Source of the DNA: Clostridium sp. AM58-1XD
Lineage (GTDB): Bacteria > Bacillota > Clostridia > Lachnospirales > Lachnospiraceae
Length of the DNA: 64,000 nt
NCBI RefSeq assembly: GCF_003464085.1
Contig: NZ_QSDR01000004.1
Coordinates: forward strand, 124,001 to 188,000
Reading direction: 5' to 3'
The notes beneath the pieces were generated by a model. It saw only the letters and a list, made by a program, of their open reading frames with translations. It was not told the DNA's origin and searched no databases. Positions 9,808 through 19,951 of this stretch are shown one piece after another. Numbering within the stretch: the first letter of the stretch is position 1; the number at the start of each line of letters is the position of its first letter. Position numbers and translations under genes: made by a program.

Positions 9808-9866
9808 CGGATATCAAATGAATCGCGGCGCCTGACTTTTTTCTTTCTCTACAGTCAGGCTGCTGC

Positions 9867-9925
9867 AAAAAGACCATCCTTTGAACGGCGGCACAACAGC
9901 CGCCGGACAAAAGATGGTCTTTTTA
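9867..9925. terminator. Bidirectional terminator between convergent genes
   Basis: AAAAAGACCATC and GATGGTCTTTTT flank an inner GGCGGC/GCCGCC stem. It can end both the plus-strand membrane protein gene and the minus-strand DUF5722 gene. Confidence 0.85.
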
Positions 9926-9947
9926 TATCATTATGTTGATTCCGTAT

Positions 9948-11654
9948 TTATTTTTCGAGAGCTCTCCACCTGAAATTCGGCACTACATCGCTCCACTTGT
10001 TGATTCCGATAATCGACTTCGCGAATTCGGAAGCTTCCAGAGTATCTTTCTTTTTATCAATATCCCGGAAGACCTGCCAGATCTTTCTGCGCTTTGTAGG
10101 CACAATCTGGTTTGGCTGGTTCATGTCACATTCCCAAAGGCCAAAGCCAAGGTTCAGCTTGCGCTCTGAAGGAGCGTCGATCTGACGGCTCAGAATGTAC
10201 GCATCAATGTAAGGATTGCTGTCTACCAGATAATAGGAATATGCAAATGCAGCTGCCTGGATATTCTGGATATCTCCTCTTGCCGCGTCCACACCCGTGA
10301 ATCCCTGCTCAGTCAAAATGATATGGCGTACATTTCCGGAACGCGCTCTTAAAGCGGTCTGTTCGAAATACTGCGTCAGTATACCCAGATTCTTAAAGTT
10401 GATCACAGGGGAATTAAAATCATTTGTAATCAGCCCAGTCTTGTCATCGTCCCAGAACTCCGGTTCCGTCATAGGACACGGATACGGATGGTATGCAAGA
10501 CCCCAATCAATCTGTCCCCAGTCGTTGGCGATGGAATTGAAGGAATCCACAATTTCCTTTCCGCCGTACTTCAGCTTTCCATCCTTTTCCTGCGGATTGT
10601 TCCAGTTATAGTCCAGTGAGAAATATACCCTGTCGTTGGCGCTGGTACTCTTAATCGCCGTGTAAAATACGCGGAATGCCTTCTGATAAGCCTTCACATA
10701 GCTGGTCAGATCCCATTCCCCCGTATAATTCCACTGCTGGTTGTTAATTTCATTTCCCACGATCCAGTTGGAAATCTTTCCATAATTCGGATTGGAACCG
10801 TCATACCGGTCAGCGAGAAATGCGATAATGGCCCTTGTCTGGTCAAATCCCTTTTCCGTCGCCGCATTGAAGAGGTAATAAAAGGCGTTGGACGACTTCT
10901 TGGTCCCGGGATAGATCAAGTCCGGTGTAGCGTCATTCCATCCATTCAGAATAATGGCCGTTACCGTCATGCCTTTTCCGGAAAGAGCGCTGATCGTCCT
11001 GTCATAATCTTCGATTACGCCTTTATTAAAATGATAAGTCTTTCCGTCATATGTAAAATCAATCCCTTCACCCAGAATCTGGTGAAATGCGATATTCGTA
11101 CCAACATGCTTGACACCCAGGTCAAAGGCATCGGACAGCATGGAAAGTTCAATATTCAGTCCCTTTTTGGTAGATGGGTCCTTGAACTCCGCCTGATTCT
11201 TCGCCATAATTTCGGGATTTGTAATGTAGTGCGGCTCACTGACCGTAATAAACTGTGTACCGTCATATACGGCTACAACGAAACTGCTGTAAAGCTTATC
11301 GCTCTCCTGTCCGTAATCCAGAGTGGTCTGAAACGACATTGAATTTCCGCCGCCTGCTGTTGCGAGAAAATCACGTCTGGAACCAATCCCGCTCTCGTAC
11401 GGTTTCAGTTCAAACAAATAAAATTTTCCATCCGTCGCATTCATGTCGCCGTTGCTGTCTGCCTTAATCTGAATTGTATTCTTATCTGAAGCAATCGTAC
11501 AGGACGTAATTGCTGCCGTCGTCCTGATATCGGCAGCCGCCTGTGCAACAATTTCCGTGCTGCCGCCCGTCCATCCTGCCTTCGCACCTGCCAGGCACAG
11601 AGCTGCTGCACAGAGCAAACCAGCTGCCCTCAGTATCTTATTTTTTTTCTGCAT
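9948..11654 (-). CDS. Secreted DUF5722-type protein, glycoside-hydrolase-like TIM barrel
   Basis: Predicted secreted protein of 568 residues, probably acting on a cell-wall or extracellular glycan, although no activity is established. A signal peptide (KILRAAGLLCAAALCLAGA) is followed by a ~120-residue beta-rich domain and a ~400-residue TIM-barrel-like region. Candidate catalytic acids are Glu in NWIVGNEINNQQW and Glu in HIILTEQGFTG, the spacing expected of retaining barrel glycosidases, with HPYPCP between them. I recognise the layout as DUF5722. ATG 11654 is preferred over an upstream start at 11780 because GGGAGG lies just before it and the signal peptide follows. It is preceded by a ~250-base structured leader. 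Confidence 0.75.
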   Translation of the reverse strand: MQKKNKILRAAGLLCAAALCLAGAKAGWTGGSTEIVAQAAADIRTTAAITSCTIASDKNTIQIKADSNGDMNATDGKFYLFELKPYESGIGSRRDFLATAGGGNSMSFQTTLDYGQESDKLYSSFVVAVYDGTQFITVSEPHYITNPEIMAKNQAEFKDPSTKKGLNIELSMLSDAFDLGVKHVGTNIAFHQILGEGIDFTYDGKTYHFNKGVIEDYDRTISALSGKGMTVTAIILNGWNDATPDLIYPGTKKSSNAFYYLFNAATEKGFDQTRAIIAFLADRYDGSNPNYGKISNWIVGNEINNQQWNYTGEWDLTSYVKAYQKAFRVFYTAIKSTSANDRVYFSLDYNWNNPQEKDGKLKYGGKEIVDSFNSIANDWGQIDWGLAYHPYPCPMTEPEFWDDDKTGLITNDFNSPVINFKNLGILTQYFEQTALRARSGNVRHIILTEQGFTGVDAARGDIQNIQAAAFAYSYYLVDSNPYIDAYILSRQIDAPSERKLNLGFGLWECDMNQPNQIVPTKRRKIWQVFRDIDKKKDTLEASEFAKSIIGINKWSDVVPNFRWRALEK

Positions 11655-11699
11655 TCCTGTCTGCCTCCCATATTTTTCTTTGAAAGTCCCGGACGGCGG

Positions 11700-11902
11700 C
11701 CATGGATCCGCACAATGCTTGCATGCACAGACATATGGACATCGGATGGGCAAACCAGTATATGTAAGCAGGGCGATCAATCGCCTGGTTTACGAATACC
11801 GGCAGCGATTGCAGGTGCGCAAAGCGCGGAGCAATCGACTTTCATGGCTGGTGATACTTGCATCATCAGCTATTTCCGTTTAGATGCTAATTCAACTATT
11901 TC
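11700..11902 (-). ncRNA. Structured 5' leader of the DUF5722 gene (candidate cis-regulatory RNA)
   Basis: The leader runs from a strong promoter to the gene. Two structures are visible on the minus strand: CGATTGC...GCAATCG enclosing GCGC...GCGC (about 11805-11845), and GTAAACCAG...CTGGTTTGC (9 pairs, about 11752-11792) enclosing GCGAT-ATCGC. No terminator with a T-tract is seen. It matches no riboswitch class I can recall, so the assignment is a hypothesis. Confidence 0.45.
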
Positions 11903-11908
11903 TTTCCA

Positions 11909-11937
11909 AGTATACATCAATCAACTGTGCCATTCAA
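11909..11937 (-). promoter_or_regulatory. Promoter of the DUF5722 gene
   Basis: Minus strand TTGAAT, 17 bases, TATACT. The implied start near 11902 leaves a leader of about 250 bases. Confidence 0.7.
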
Positions 11938-12116
11938 TAACGATTTCATTACGGAATTATGAAAAAACTTACAATTTGCTAATTTTATTTTTTCTATTTT
12001 ATATATATTTTCTCCACTTTTCCGCCCTTTCCTCACGAATTTACAAGCTGTTTCCCCTCTGTTTCAGTGCAGCCTGTTCTCTTTTATCCTATGACACAAG
12101 ACCGCTGTTCAGTACA

Positions 12117-12150
12117 TGTAAAAAAAGAATCCCTCCCCGGAAGGATTTTC
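12117..12150 (-). terminator. Terminator of the yitT-ogt transcript
   Basis: On the minus strand AATCCTTC pairs with GAGGGATT (8 pairs, one wobble) and is followed by a run of seven T. It lies about 85 bases past the ogt stop. Confidence 0.7.
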
Positions 12151-12176
12151 ACAAGGTCTTTCCTGGAAAGTAAAAA
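12151..12176 (-). repeat. Dispersed 26-nt motif, copy 1
   Basis: Minus-strand core CTTTCCAGGAAAG flanked by a T-run on the left and ACCTTGT on the right. Copies at 22227-22253 and 41172-41197 differ at one and two of 26 positions. This copy lies between ogt and its terminator. Confidence 0.75.
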
Positions 12177-12232
12177 TTTCCGCAAACCGGACTCATGGGT
12201 CTGGGGCAGGCTGCATCGTTCCCTTTTTTCAT

Positions 12233-12777
12233 TCAAAGCGCCGTTCCCTTGGATGGTATGAATAGGCAGGACAGATCCGCCCCTTCCAGTTCCAGCAGCT
12301 TTATTTTCCGGTCGATTCCGCCGGCATATCCGGTCAGGCTTCCATTCGTCCCTACGACCCTGTGACACGGAATAATAATAGAGATCGGATTATGGCTCAC
12401 CGCTCCGCCCACAGCCTGTCCTGACATCCGCTCTCTGTTCATCTTCTCAGCCATCTGCCTGGCGATATCGCCATACGTAATCACCTGACCATATGGGATT
12501 TCGCAGAGTATGTCCCAGACTGCCTTTCGAAAATCGCTTCCGCACGGAGCAAGAGTCAGTTCCGATACACACGGTTTCTTTCCGGAAAAATAGCGGTCCA
12601 ACCAGCCTTTTGTATTGGAAAAAACGGGCAGGTCGTCCTTTACCTTCATTTCATCTATGTCTGACGGCCTGCTGCAATAGTATTTCTGCCCTTCTATCCA
12701 TAGTCCTGTAAGAGCCGTTCCGTCACTTGCCAGTAAAAGCCTTCCCAGCGGTGCTGATAATACGATGTATACCACAT
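12233..12777 (-). CDS. ogt: Methylated-DNA--protein-cysteine methyltransferase (5' frameshift)
   Basis: DNA repair protein that moves the methyl group from O6-methylguanine to its own cysteine. The acceptor motif IIPCHRVVG is present with the upstream DFRKAVWDIL, YGQVITYGDIA and QAVGGAVSHNP helices typical of the DNA-binding domain. An open frame extends to 12814, but AGGAGG at 12781-12788 points to ATG 12777 in another frame, giving MWYTSYYQ. One G restored near 12753 (CAGCA to CAGGCA) joins this to APLGRLLLASDG, the normal N-terminus, for 181 residues. It lies 30 bases downstream of the yitT stop and is probably co-transcribed. Confidence 0.88.
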
Positions 12778-12807
12778 AAGTTCCTCCTAAATGAAAAGGT
12801 CCCCGGA

Positions 12808-13674
12808 CTACCACGCCAGGAACCCTTTTCCTATAATCTCACTTGAATTGGATATCTGAATAAATGCTTCCGGCTCTACGCCTCGGATAAAGTTTCTCAG
12901 TTTTACAGCCTGGGATCCCTTCATCGTAGTCATAATTACCGCCTTTTTATGATGGGAAAATGCTCCCTGCGCCTCATATACCGTAGCGCTCCTGTGCAGC
13001 TCATGGATAATGTAACCGCAGATCGGTTCCGGATTGTCACACACGATATTAAAGCATTTGCACCGGTTCATGCTCTCAATCACTCTGTCAATAAGAAGGG
13101 ATTTCGCCATGAGGCCAAGGGTGGAAAACAGGCCTGTAGCCGGACCAAAAACGAAAAAGGAGGCGGCGACAGCCAGGGCGTCCACAAAGAGAAGCACCGT
13201 TCCAATGGGAAGGCTCGTATATTTTTTAAGCGCCATTGCGATAATGTCCGTACCTCCGCTGGAAGCACCGATATGGAACAGAATCGCTGAACTGACTGCC
13301 GGAAGAAGGATGGCAAATATCAGTTCCAGCAGCGGCTCTCCAGTCATCGGACCATGCATGGGATACGCCTTTTCAAAAACTTTCAGAAGAACCGACATGA
13401 GGAGCGTTGCATATACCGTCTTTACCCCGAAGCTCTTTCCTACGAGGAAAAATCCCATAAGAAGCAGCACCATGTTGGCCGCTGTCGTAAAATCTCCGGC
13501 AGACCATCCCGTCATCCGGCTTACAACCGAGGCGAAGCCGGTTACGCCTCCAAAAGAAAAATTATTGGGAAATTTAAAGAAATAAACCCCTACAACCATA
13601 AGCACCATGCTCATAGTAATCATCCCGTAACTTTGTATCTCTCTCAGCCAGCTGCTGCTTTTATTGGTTTCCAT
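12808..13674 (-). CDS. YitT family membrane protein
   Basis: A 288-residue membrane protein with five or six hydrophobic segments in the first ~200 residues, including the conserved FPNNFSFGGVTGFASV and HIGASSGGTDIIAMALKKY, followed by a cytoplasmic DUF2179-type C-terminal domain (AQGAFSHHKKAVIMTTMKG). The family is conserved in Firmicutes; its function is not settled. ATG 13674 is chosen over 13716 because AGGAG lies just before it. Probable operon with ogt. Confidence 0.88.
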   Translation of the reverse strand: METNKSSSWLREIQSYGMITMSMVLMVVGVYFFKFPNNFSFGGVTGFASVVSRMTGWSAGDFTTAANMVLLLMGFFLVGKSFGVKTVYATLLMSVLLKVFEKAYPMHGPMTGEPLLELIFAILLPAVSSAILFHIGASSGGTDIIAMALKKYTSLPIGTVLLFVDALAVAASFFVFGPATGLFSTLGLMAKSLLIDRVIESMNRCKCFNIVCDNPEPICGYIIHELHRSATVYEAQGAFSHHKKAVIMTTMKGSQAVKLRNFIRGVEPEAFIQISNSSEIIGKGFLAW

Positions 13675-13845
13675 CACACTCTCCTGCTCTTTCTTGTCAT
13701 CCACACTATACAGCATTCATACGACAATTTCAAACAGGAATATTTGTGATAAGACTACAGCCCAGCAGTTGTGATTCATAGCTGGTCTGCTGTGTTTCTT
13801 CTTATTATAATACCGTTCTGCAGCTGGCTTCGCCTGCGGTTTCGA

Positions 13846-15363
13846 TTATAGCCTGCCGCTGACTTCCTTTATGAAACGGCCAAATGCTTCTCTGCCTTTT
13901 GGTGTGCATTTGTAAACGCCAGCGTCTTCCAATACCCTCTCGAATACGAGGCCCACTTCCTCCCTCATAATTCCGTCGATGTTCTCTCTCGTAACCGTCT
14001 CATATTTTGGCAGGAATTCTTCTACCCAGTCGGCGTGTTTTTCCAGTTCTGTATTGCTTCTGATATCTTTTCCATCCAGAATATACTCGCCCAGCTCTGC
14101 CAGCTCATCCTTTAGTCTGGATGGCAGAACTGCAAGTCCCATCACTTCAATCAGGCCGATATTCTCTTTTTTAATATGGTGAAGCTCCTGATGTGGATGG
14201 TATACGCCAAGCGGACATTCATCTGTCGTAATATTATTTCTGAGCACCAGATCCAGCTCATACATTTCACCATTCTTTCTGGCGATCGGCGTGATGGTAT
14301 TGTGAGGTTCTCCCTCCGTCTCTGCGTATATAAATGCTGCTTCATCTGTATATCCACGCCATATATTCAGAATCTGTTCCCCCAGCTCGATCAGCGGTTT
14401 TGTCTCCCGGCACCTCGTACGGATTACGGACATCGGCCATTTGACAATTCCCGCCTCTACCTGTTCAAAGCCAGGAAATATAATTTTTTCTTCCATAGGA
14501 GCCTTTGCCATGGCAAATGTATAATGACCTCCCTGAAAATGGTCATGGGTCAGAATGGAGCCTCCGACGATCGGAAGGTCCGCATTGGAACCGAGGAAAT
14601 AGTGGGGAAACTGTTTTACAAAGTCGAACAGCTTTACAAATGCCGCCCTGTCAATTTTCATCGGCACGTGCTTTCCGTTAAATACGATGCAGTGCTCATT
14701 GTAGTATACGTATGGAGAGTACTGGAACCCCCATTCACTGCTGTTCACCGTTATGGGGATAATCCTGTGGTTGTTTCTGGCCGGGTGATCGGCTCTTCCT
14801 GCATATCCTTCATTTTCCATACAAAGCTGGCATTTCGGATATCCGCTCTGCTTCATCAGCTTTGCTGCCGCAATCGCCTTGGGGTCTTTTTCCGGCTTGG
14901 AGAGGTTGATCGTAATGTCGAGATCACCATATTTTGTGCTGGTCACCCATTTCATATCCTTTTTAATTCTGCCGCGGCGGATATAATTGGAGTCCTGGCT
15001 GAGCTTGTAATAATATTCCGTAGCTGCCTCCGGCGACTTTTCCCTGTAAATATTCCAGAATGTTTCCGCCACCTCGCTTGGCCTGGGCATCAGGCAGTTC
15101 ATCAGCTTTGTATCAAACAAATCCCGGTATACGATGCTGTCCTCAGACAGTACGCCTGACTCGTGAGCATAATCCGTCAGCTCCTCCAGAATTTCTTCCA
15201 GATCGATCGTCCCGTCTGCCGCAGGTTCCCGCTCCTGCTCCTCATATTCATTCATTCCAAGAACATCCAGAATCATATTTCTGGAATAAACTGCATCTTT
15301 CTGCTTAATCAATCCTGTATTCAGGCCATATTGTACCAGTTTTCTAATCGAATCGTAAACCAT
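13846..15363 (-). CDS. galT: UDP-glucose--hexose-1-phosphate uridylyltransferase, class II GalT
   Basis: Leloir-pathway enzyme exchanging UMP between UDP-glucose and galactose-1-phosphate. The 505-residue length and sequence are those of the Firmicutes class II GalT rather than the ~350-residue E. coli form. The nucleophile motif is HDHFQGGHY in GGSILTHDHFQGG, and a metal-like cluster CQLCMENEGY is present near residue 180. ATG 15363 (MVYDSIRKLVQYGL) follows GGAGAGGGG, whereas the open frame to 15405 lacks a ribosome site. No galK or galE is adjacent, so the gene stands alone here. Confidence 0.93.
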   Translation of the reverse strand: MVYDSIRKLVQYGLNTGLIKQKDAVYSRNMILDVLGMNEYEEQEREPAADGTIDLEEILEELTDYAHESGVLSEDSIVYRDLFDTKLMNCLMPRPSEVAETFWNIYREKSPEAATEYYYKLSQDSNYIRRGRIKKDMKWVTSTKYGDLDITINLSKPEKDPKAIAAAKLMKQSGYPKCQLCMENEGYAGRADHPARNNHRIIPITVNSSEWGFQYSPYVYYNEHCIVFNGKHVPMKIDRAAFVKLFDFVKQFPHYFLGSNADLPIVGGSILTHDHFQGGHYTFAMAKAPMEEKIIFPGFEQVEAGIVKWPMSVIRTRCRETKPLIELGEQILNIWRGYTDEAAFIYAETEGEPHNTITPIARKNGEMYELDLVLRNNITTDECPLGVYHPHQELHHIKKENIGLIEVMGLAVLPSRLKDELAELGEYILDGKDIRSNTELEKHADWVEEFLPKYETVTRENIDGIMREEVGLVFERVLEDAGVYKCTPKGREAFGRFIKEVSGRL

Positions 15364-15430
15364 ATGTACCCCTCTCCTTCTCTCCATCTTTTCAGATATC
15401 GTCACTCAGGGCACTGCATAAAAGTAAAAC

Positions 15431-15500
15431 GCATGTCTCCGATACCAGATAAAGTGACTTGGCCACTGCCTCGGAACGGAATCTGGTATCGGAGACATGC
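15431..15500. repeat. Intergenic hairpin element with 30-nt loop (copy A)
   Basis: Perfect 20-bp arms 15431-15450 and 15481-15500 enclose a 30-base loop with TGGC and GCCTCGGAA. A relative with the same loop length and these loop motifs is at 49890-49960. It lies between trpA and galT, and on the minus strand GTTTTACTTTT follows, so it may terminate the trp operon. Confidence 0.75.
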
Positions 15501-15540
15501 CCGCATTTAATTTTGCGCTACCCTCAGTTACTAGATATCA

Positions 15541-16330
15541 TTATAGCTTTTCAGGGGAGTTTGCACAAGTAGCCGCCTTCATTTTCCTCACATATTCACG
15601 CACCGGTTCTTCTGCATCGCAGCCGTACTTTTCGATCAGTTTTACAATGGCGCTTCCCACGATGACTCCGTCGCACATACCGGCGATCTTCTCTGCCTGT
15701 TCCGGCGTGCTGATTCCGAATCCCACGGCTGCCGGTACGCTGGAAGCTTCCTTCACTGCCGCCAGTATGGACGGCAGATCGGTCTTGATTTCCGACCGCA
15801 CGCCAGTCACACCCATAGAGGATACTACGTATAAAAAACCGGCCGCTTCGGAAGCGATTTTCTTAATCCTCTGTTCCGACGTCGGCGCGATCATAGAGAT
15901 GACATCCACCCCGTACTGAGAGGCCACATCAGACACTTCTCTCTTTTCTTCATACGGAAGGTCGGGAATAATAATCCCGTCTACGCCCACCTCCTGACAC
16001 CTGGCAAAAAACCGGTCATAACCATAGAAAAATACAGGGTTCAAATAGGTCAGAAATACGAGAGGTACCTGGCTTTTTTTCCGCAGAGAGCAAACCATAT
16101 CAAATACCTTATCCGTCGTCGCCCCTGCTGCCAGCGCCTGATATTCGCCTCCTGAATGACTACGCCTTCCGCAATCGGATCGGAAAATGGAATACCGATC
16201 TCAACCAGATCGCGCCCGCCTCATCCATGGCAAGAATCAGCTTTTCCGTCATCTCCATCGACGGATCGCCTGCGGTCAGAAATCCAATAAACGCTTTACC
16301 ATTTTCAAATGCATTTTTAATTTTACTCAT
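15541..16330 (-). CDS. trpA: Tryptophan synthase alpha subunit (two frameshifts)
   Basis: Splits indole-3-glycerol phosphate to indole, which passes to TrpB. The N-terminus [24 protein letters not shown] is read from ATG 16330, overlapping the trpB stop by 8 bases. The frame breaks near 16223 (MDEAGA to [12 protein letters not shown]; one G missing in GCGGAT) and near 16157 (VIQEA to [14 protein letters not shown]; one G missing in GCGGAA). With both restored the protein is 263 residues, the normal size. Catalytic Glu ([11 protein letters not shown]) and Asp ([11 protein letters not shown]) are present, as is GFGISTPEQ. Last gene of the trp operon; a sequence error is far more likely than true loss. 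Confidence 0.93.
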
Positions 16331-17507
16331 AGAGATTTACCCCCCTGTATCTTGCAATAGCCGCAACATCTTTATCACCGCGCCCGGACAGGCAGATGAT
16401 AATAATCTGGTCTTTTTTCATTTTTGGAGCGATTTTCATCACATGCGCAACAGCATGGGCGCTCTCGATCGCACAGATAATTCCCTCTGTCCTCGCCAGA
16501 TATTCAAAGGCTTCTACCGCCTCGTCATCCCTTACCGGAACGTATTCGGCTCTGCCGGAATCGTGAAGATATGCGTGTTCCGGCCCGATTCCCGGATAGT
16601 CCAGGCCAGCAGAAATCGAATATACAGGCGCGATCTGTCCATGTTCATCCTGACAGAAATAAGATTTCATGCCGTGGAAGACGCCAAGCTTTCCCTTGGC
16701 AATCGTTGCCGCATGCTGATCCGTATCCACGCCGTGTCCGGCTGCTTCGCATCCAATGAGCTTTACAGATTCATCCGGAATAAAATTGTAGAAGGTTCCC
16801 ATGGCATTACTTCCGCCGCCTACACATGCAACGACTGCATCCGGAAGCTTTCCTTCCTTCTCCAGAATCTGCTCTCTGGCCTCTTTGCTGATCACGCTCT
16901 GGAAATCCCGGACGATCATCGGAAAAGGATGAGGTCCCATGACGGAACCAAGCACGTAATGGGTATCATGAACTCTGGTCGCCCATTCTCTCATGGTTTC
17001 GTTCACCGCATCTTTTAAGGTCATCGTTCCGCTCGTGACAGGATGGACCTTGGCTCCCAGAAGTTCCATGCGGAAAACATTGAGGGCCTGACGGTCCGTA
17101 TCCTCTTTTCCCATGAAAATTTCACACTCCATTCCCAGGAGAGCTGCTGCAGTAGCCGTAGCAACGCCATGCTGTCCTGCTCCTGTCTCGGCGATGATTC
17201 TCGTCTTTCCCATTTTCTTCGCCAGCAGCGCCTGACCGAGCACATTATTGATCTTGTGGGAACCTGTATGGTTTAAATCTTCCCTTTTCAGATAGATTTT
17301 TGCTCCTCCCAGATCTTTCGTCATCTTCTCTGCATAGTACAGAAGAGACGGTCTACCCGCATATTCTTTCAAAAGAAAATCCAGTTCCCTGTTGAATTCC
17401 GGATCGTTTTTATAATGTTCATACGCTTCTTCCAGATGAATGATCTCATTCATCAGCGTTTCCGGTATATACTGTCCTCCGTGGATACCGTATCTGCCCT
17501 TTTCCAT
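16323..17507 (-). CDS. trpB: Tryptophan synthase beta subunit
   Basis: PLP enzyme that condenses indole with serine to give tryptophan. The 394-residue protein has the PLP lysine in HTGSHKINN, the substrate motif ETGAGQHG, and the phosphate-binding [13 protein letters not shown] 17507 follows AGGAGG. The start lies inside the 3' end of trpF (62-base overlap), and its stop overlaps trpA by 8 bases, so translation is tightly coupled. Intact. Confidence 0.97.
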   Translation of the reverse strand: MEKGRYGIHGGQYIPETLMNEIIHLEEAYEHYKNDPEFNRELDFLLKEYAGRPSLLYYAEKMTKDLGGAKIYLKREDLNHTGSHKINNVLGQALLAKKMGKTRIIAETGAGQHGVATATAAALLGMECEIFMGKEDTDRQALNVFRMELLGAKVHPVTSGTMTLKDAVNETMREWATRVHDTHYVLGSVMGPHPFPMIVRDFQSVISKEAREQILEKEGKLPDAVVACVGGGSNAMGTFYNFIPDESVKLIGCEAAGHGVDTDQHAATIAKGKLGVFHGMKSYFCQDEHGQIAPVYSISAGLDYPGIGPEHAYLHDSGRAEYVPVRDDEAVEAFEYLARTEGIICAIESAHAVAHVMKIAPKMKKDQIIIICLSGRGDKDVAAIARYRGVNLYE

Positions 17508-18135
17508 TTCGAATCCTCCTGATTATCGTTTCTATTTTCACTTTATCCTTCAATCCGTCCGTCTCCACGCCGCTACTTAAATCCACTGCATACGGAGACG
17601 TCCGCTCAATTGCTTCCACAACATTATCCTGGTTCAGCCCACCAGCCAGAAAAAACGGCCGCGAGACATGTTCTGCCATCTTCCAGTCAAAGCAGACTCC
17701 CGTACCGCCCGGCCCCTGGTCCAGAAGAATATAGTCCGCCCGGCTGCTCTCAGCTCTTCTGACGTCTTCTTCCGACAGGACGGGAAATGCCTGAACGATT
17801 TCTATTTTTCTTCCGCTGTTCTGCAGGGAGATAGAAGCGGCTGCCTGTTTCAGGCTCTCTACGTATGAATCCTCTTCCTGACCGTGCAGCTGTACCACGT
17901 CAATGATTCCCGCACCGAGAATTTCCATGATAAACGAAATCTCTGCTCGGACGAACACGCCTGCCCGGCGAATCTGGGGGGCGGTTTGAGCCGCCAGCGA
18001 TGCCGCCTTTCCAGGTGTTACATACCTTCTGCTTTTCTGTGCAAATATAAATCCGATGTAATCCGGCAGAAATTCGTTGACCGCTTCAATATCTTCTTCT
18101 CTGGTCAGCCCGCAGATTTTAATCTTCGTGCTCAC
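17446..18135 (-). CDS. trpF: Phosphoribosylanthranilate isomerase
   Basis: Isomerises N-(5-phosphoribosyl)anthranilate in tryptophan synthesis. The 229-residue protein shows [11 protein letters not shown] (catalytic Cys), [22 protein letters not shown] (catalytic Asp) and [11 protein letters not shown]...VDLSSGVE. The start is GTG 18135, overlapping the trpC stop (GTGA). The C-terminus runs about 20 residues past the usual end and overlaps trpB by 62 bases. No simple single-base change produces an earlier stop, so the tail may be real. Confidence 0.94.
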   Translation of the reverse strand: MSTKIKICGLTREEDIEAVNEFLPDYIGFIFAQKSRRYVTPGKAASLAAQTAPQIRRAGVFVRAEISFIMEILGAGIIDVVQLHGQEEDSYVESLKQAAASISLQNSGRKIEIVQAFPVLSEEDVRRAESSRADYILLDQGPGGTGVCFDWKMAEHVSRPFFLAGGLNQDNVVEAIERTSPYAVDLSSGVETDGLKDKVKIETIIRRIRNGKGQIRYPRRTVYTGNADE

Positions 18136-18932
18136 TGTTCCTGACCTTCTCCTTTCAGAACCATGATCATCTTTTTTTTGTCCCTGCTTCTCATGAGGAT
18201 TTCCCCCATCAGCACTGCGTCGGCCCCAGACTGTTCGGCCGCTTTTACATCGTCCCTTCCCTGGACTCCGCTTTCCGATACGAAGACCAGCTCCGGCGGA
18301 ATCAGTCTTCTCAATCTGGTGCTGATCTCATTATCTACGTGAAATGTCTTTAAATTCCTGTTGTTGACCCCCACGATCCTGGCTCCGGAACGAACGGCCA
18401 TTTCCGCTTCCTCTTCCGTATGCGCTTCCACCAGAGCCGACATTCCCAGGCTCTCAGCGATCTTTCTGTACCGTTTCAACCGCTCCTCGTCCAAGAGGGC
18501 GCAAATCAGCAGGACTGCCGACGCTCCGAGGACTTTTGCCTCAAATATCTGATACTCGTCGACAGTAAAGTCCTTTCTGAGAACCGGAATCTCTACTGTC
18601 TCTGCAATCTCCTTCAGATATCTGCTGTCTCCCAGGAAAAATTCCGGCTCCGTCAGGACGGATATGGCATCCGCTCCTGCCGCTTCATATTCTTTTGCGA
18701 TCTCCAGATATGGAAAATGTTCCGCTATCAGCCCCTTGGACGGAGAAGCCTTTTTAACTTCGCAGATAAAGGAAATTCCTGGCTTTTTCAATGCCTTTTC
18801 AAACAGAAACTTCTCCCGTTTATCCCGACCTGAAGCTTCTAGCGCCATTTTGACCATTTCTTCAGGAGTTATGGTCTTTTTCTGTTCTTCTACCCGTTTT
18901 CGCGTGCTCTCAGCTATTTCATCCAGTATCAT
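18132..18932 (-). CDS. trpC: Indole-3-glycerol-phosphate synthase
   Basis: Converts CdRP to indole-3-glycerol phosphate. The 266-residue TIM barrel has FICEVKKASPSKGLI with the catalytic Lys, VLRKDFTVDEYQI with the second Lys, VGVNNRNLKTF, and FVSESGVQGRDDV. Its ATG overlaps the trpD stop (TGATG) and its stop overlaps the trpF start. Typical length, intact. Confidence 0.97.
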   Translation of the reverse strand: MILDEIAESTRKRVEEQKKTITPEEMVKMALEASGRDKREKFLFEKALKKPGISFICEVKKASPSKGLIAEHFPYLEIAKEYEAAGADAISVLTEPEFFLGDSRYLKEIAETVEIPVLRKDFTVDEYQIFEAKVLGASAVLLICALLDEERLKRYRKIAESLGMSALVEAHTEEEAEMAVRSGARIVGVNNRNLKTFHVDNEISTRLRRLIPPELVFVSESGVQGRDDVKAAEQSGADAVLMGEILMRSRDKKKMIMVLKGEGQEQ

Positions 18933-19951
18933 CAGTCTTCCTCCCGGCTGTTGGAAAGGTTTATGAAGGCTGTCAGCTGCTTCTCTGCCAGGCCGGAATC
19001 AATCGTTTCCGCAGCAAGGCGGATTCCCTCTTCCAGCGTATTTACCTTTTTAGCGATGTAAAGGGCTGCTGCCGAGTTCAGGATAACCGCATCCCTCTTA
19101 GGACCCTTTTCTCCTCTTAGAATTGCTCTTGCGATTGCCGCGTTTTCCTCCGGCGTTCCGCCTTCCAGTTCCTTCTTGTCACATCGGCTGAATCCGAACT
19201 GCTCCGGCATGATCACGTATGATTTCAGTTCTCCGTCCCTTACCTCACAGACGGTTGTAGGCGCGCTCATGGAAATCTCATCCAGACTGTCCTGGCCGTA
19301 AACCACCATGGCATTTCTGACCCCCAGATTTTTAAGCACCTTTGCCAGCGGAACCACCAGAGATTCATCATAGACTCCCAGAAGCTCCATATTGGCTCCG
19401 GCCGGGTTCACCAGCGGTCCAAGGATATTGAAAATCGTCCGAATGCTCAGTTCTTTTCTCACAGGAGCCACATATTTCATGGCGATGTGATAGTTCTGGG
19501 CAAACAGGAAACAGAGGTTGATTTTCTCCAGGATTTCCCGGCTTTTCTCAGGCGGAACCACAATATTTACGCCGAGAGCTTCCAGCACATCGGCCGCCCC
19601 GCACTTGCTGGAAGCAGCTCTGTTGCCGTGCTTTGCTACGGGAACGCCCGCTGCTGAGATCACCAGGGAAGATACGGTAGAAATATTGAAGGAATTCGCT
19701 CCGTCCCCGCCCGTGCCTACGATTTCCAGTACATCCATTTCATGAAGAAGGCGGATACAGTGTTTTCTCATGCCTGCTGCACATGCTGTGATCTCTTCAA
19801 TCGTCTCTCCCTTCATGCTCATGGCAACGAGAAACGCGCTCATCTGCACCGGAGTAGCTTCTCCGCTCATAATCTCATCCATAACCTTTTCTGCTTCTTC
19901 GTATGATAAATGTTCTCCCTTTGCAAGGGCTGCAATTGCTTCCTTAATCAT
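18932..19951 (-). CDS. trpD: Anthranilate phosphoribosyltransferase
   Basis: Transfers phosphoribose from PRPP to anthranilate. The 339-residue protein has the PRPP-binding [32 protein letters not shown] and the [14 protein letters not shown] segment. Overlaps trpG by 8 bases and trpC by one. Separate from trpG, that is, not the fused trpGD form. Confidence 0.97.
   Translation of the reverse strand: MIKEAIAALAKGEHLSYEEAEKVMDEIMSGEATPVQMSAFLVAMSMKGETIEEITACAAGMRKHCIRLLHEMDVLEIVGTGGDGANSFNISTVSSLVISAAGVPVAKHGNRAASSKCGAADVLEALGVNIVVPPEKSREILEKINLCFLFAQNYHIAMKYVAPVRKELSIRTIFNILGPLVNPAGANMELLGVYDESLVVPLAKVLKNLGVRNAMVVYGQDSLDEISMSAPTTVCEVRDGELKSYVIMPEQFGFSRCDKKELEGGTPEENAAIARAILRGEKGPKRDAVILNSAAALYIAKKVNTLEEGIRLAAETIDSGLAEKQLTAFINLSNSREED

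Noticed and set aside
12778..12814. Extending ogt to ATG 12814
   Set aside because: It would start inside the yitT stop region without a ribosome site, whereas AGGAGG points to ATG 12777 in the other frame and one restored G gives a canonical N-terminus.
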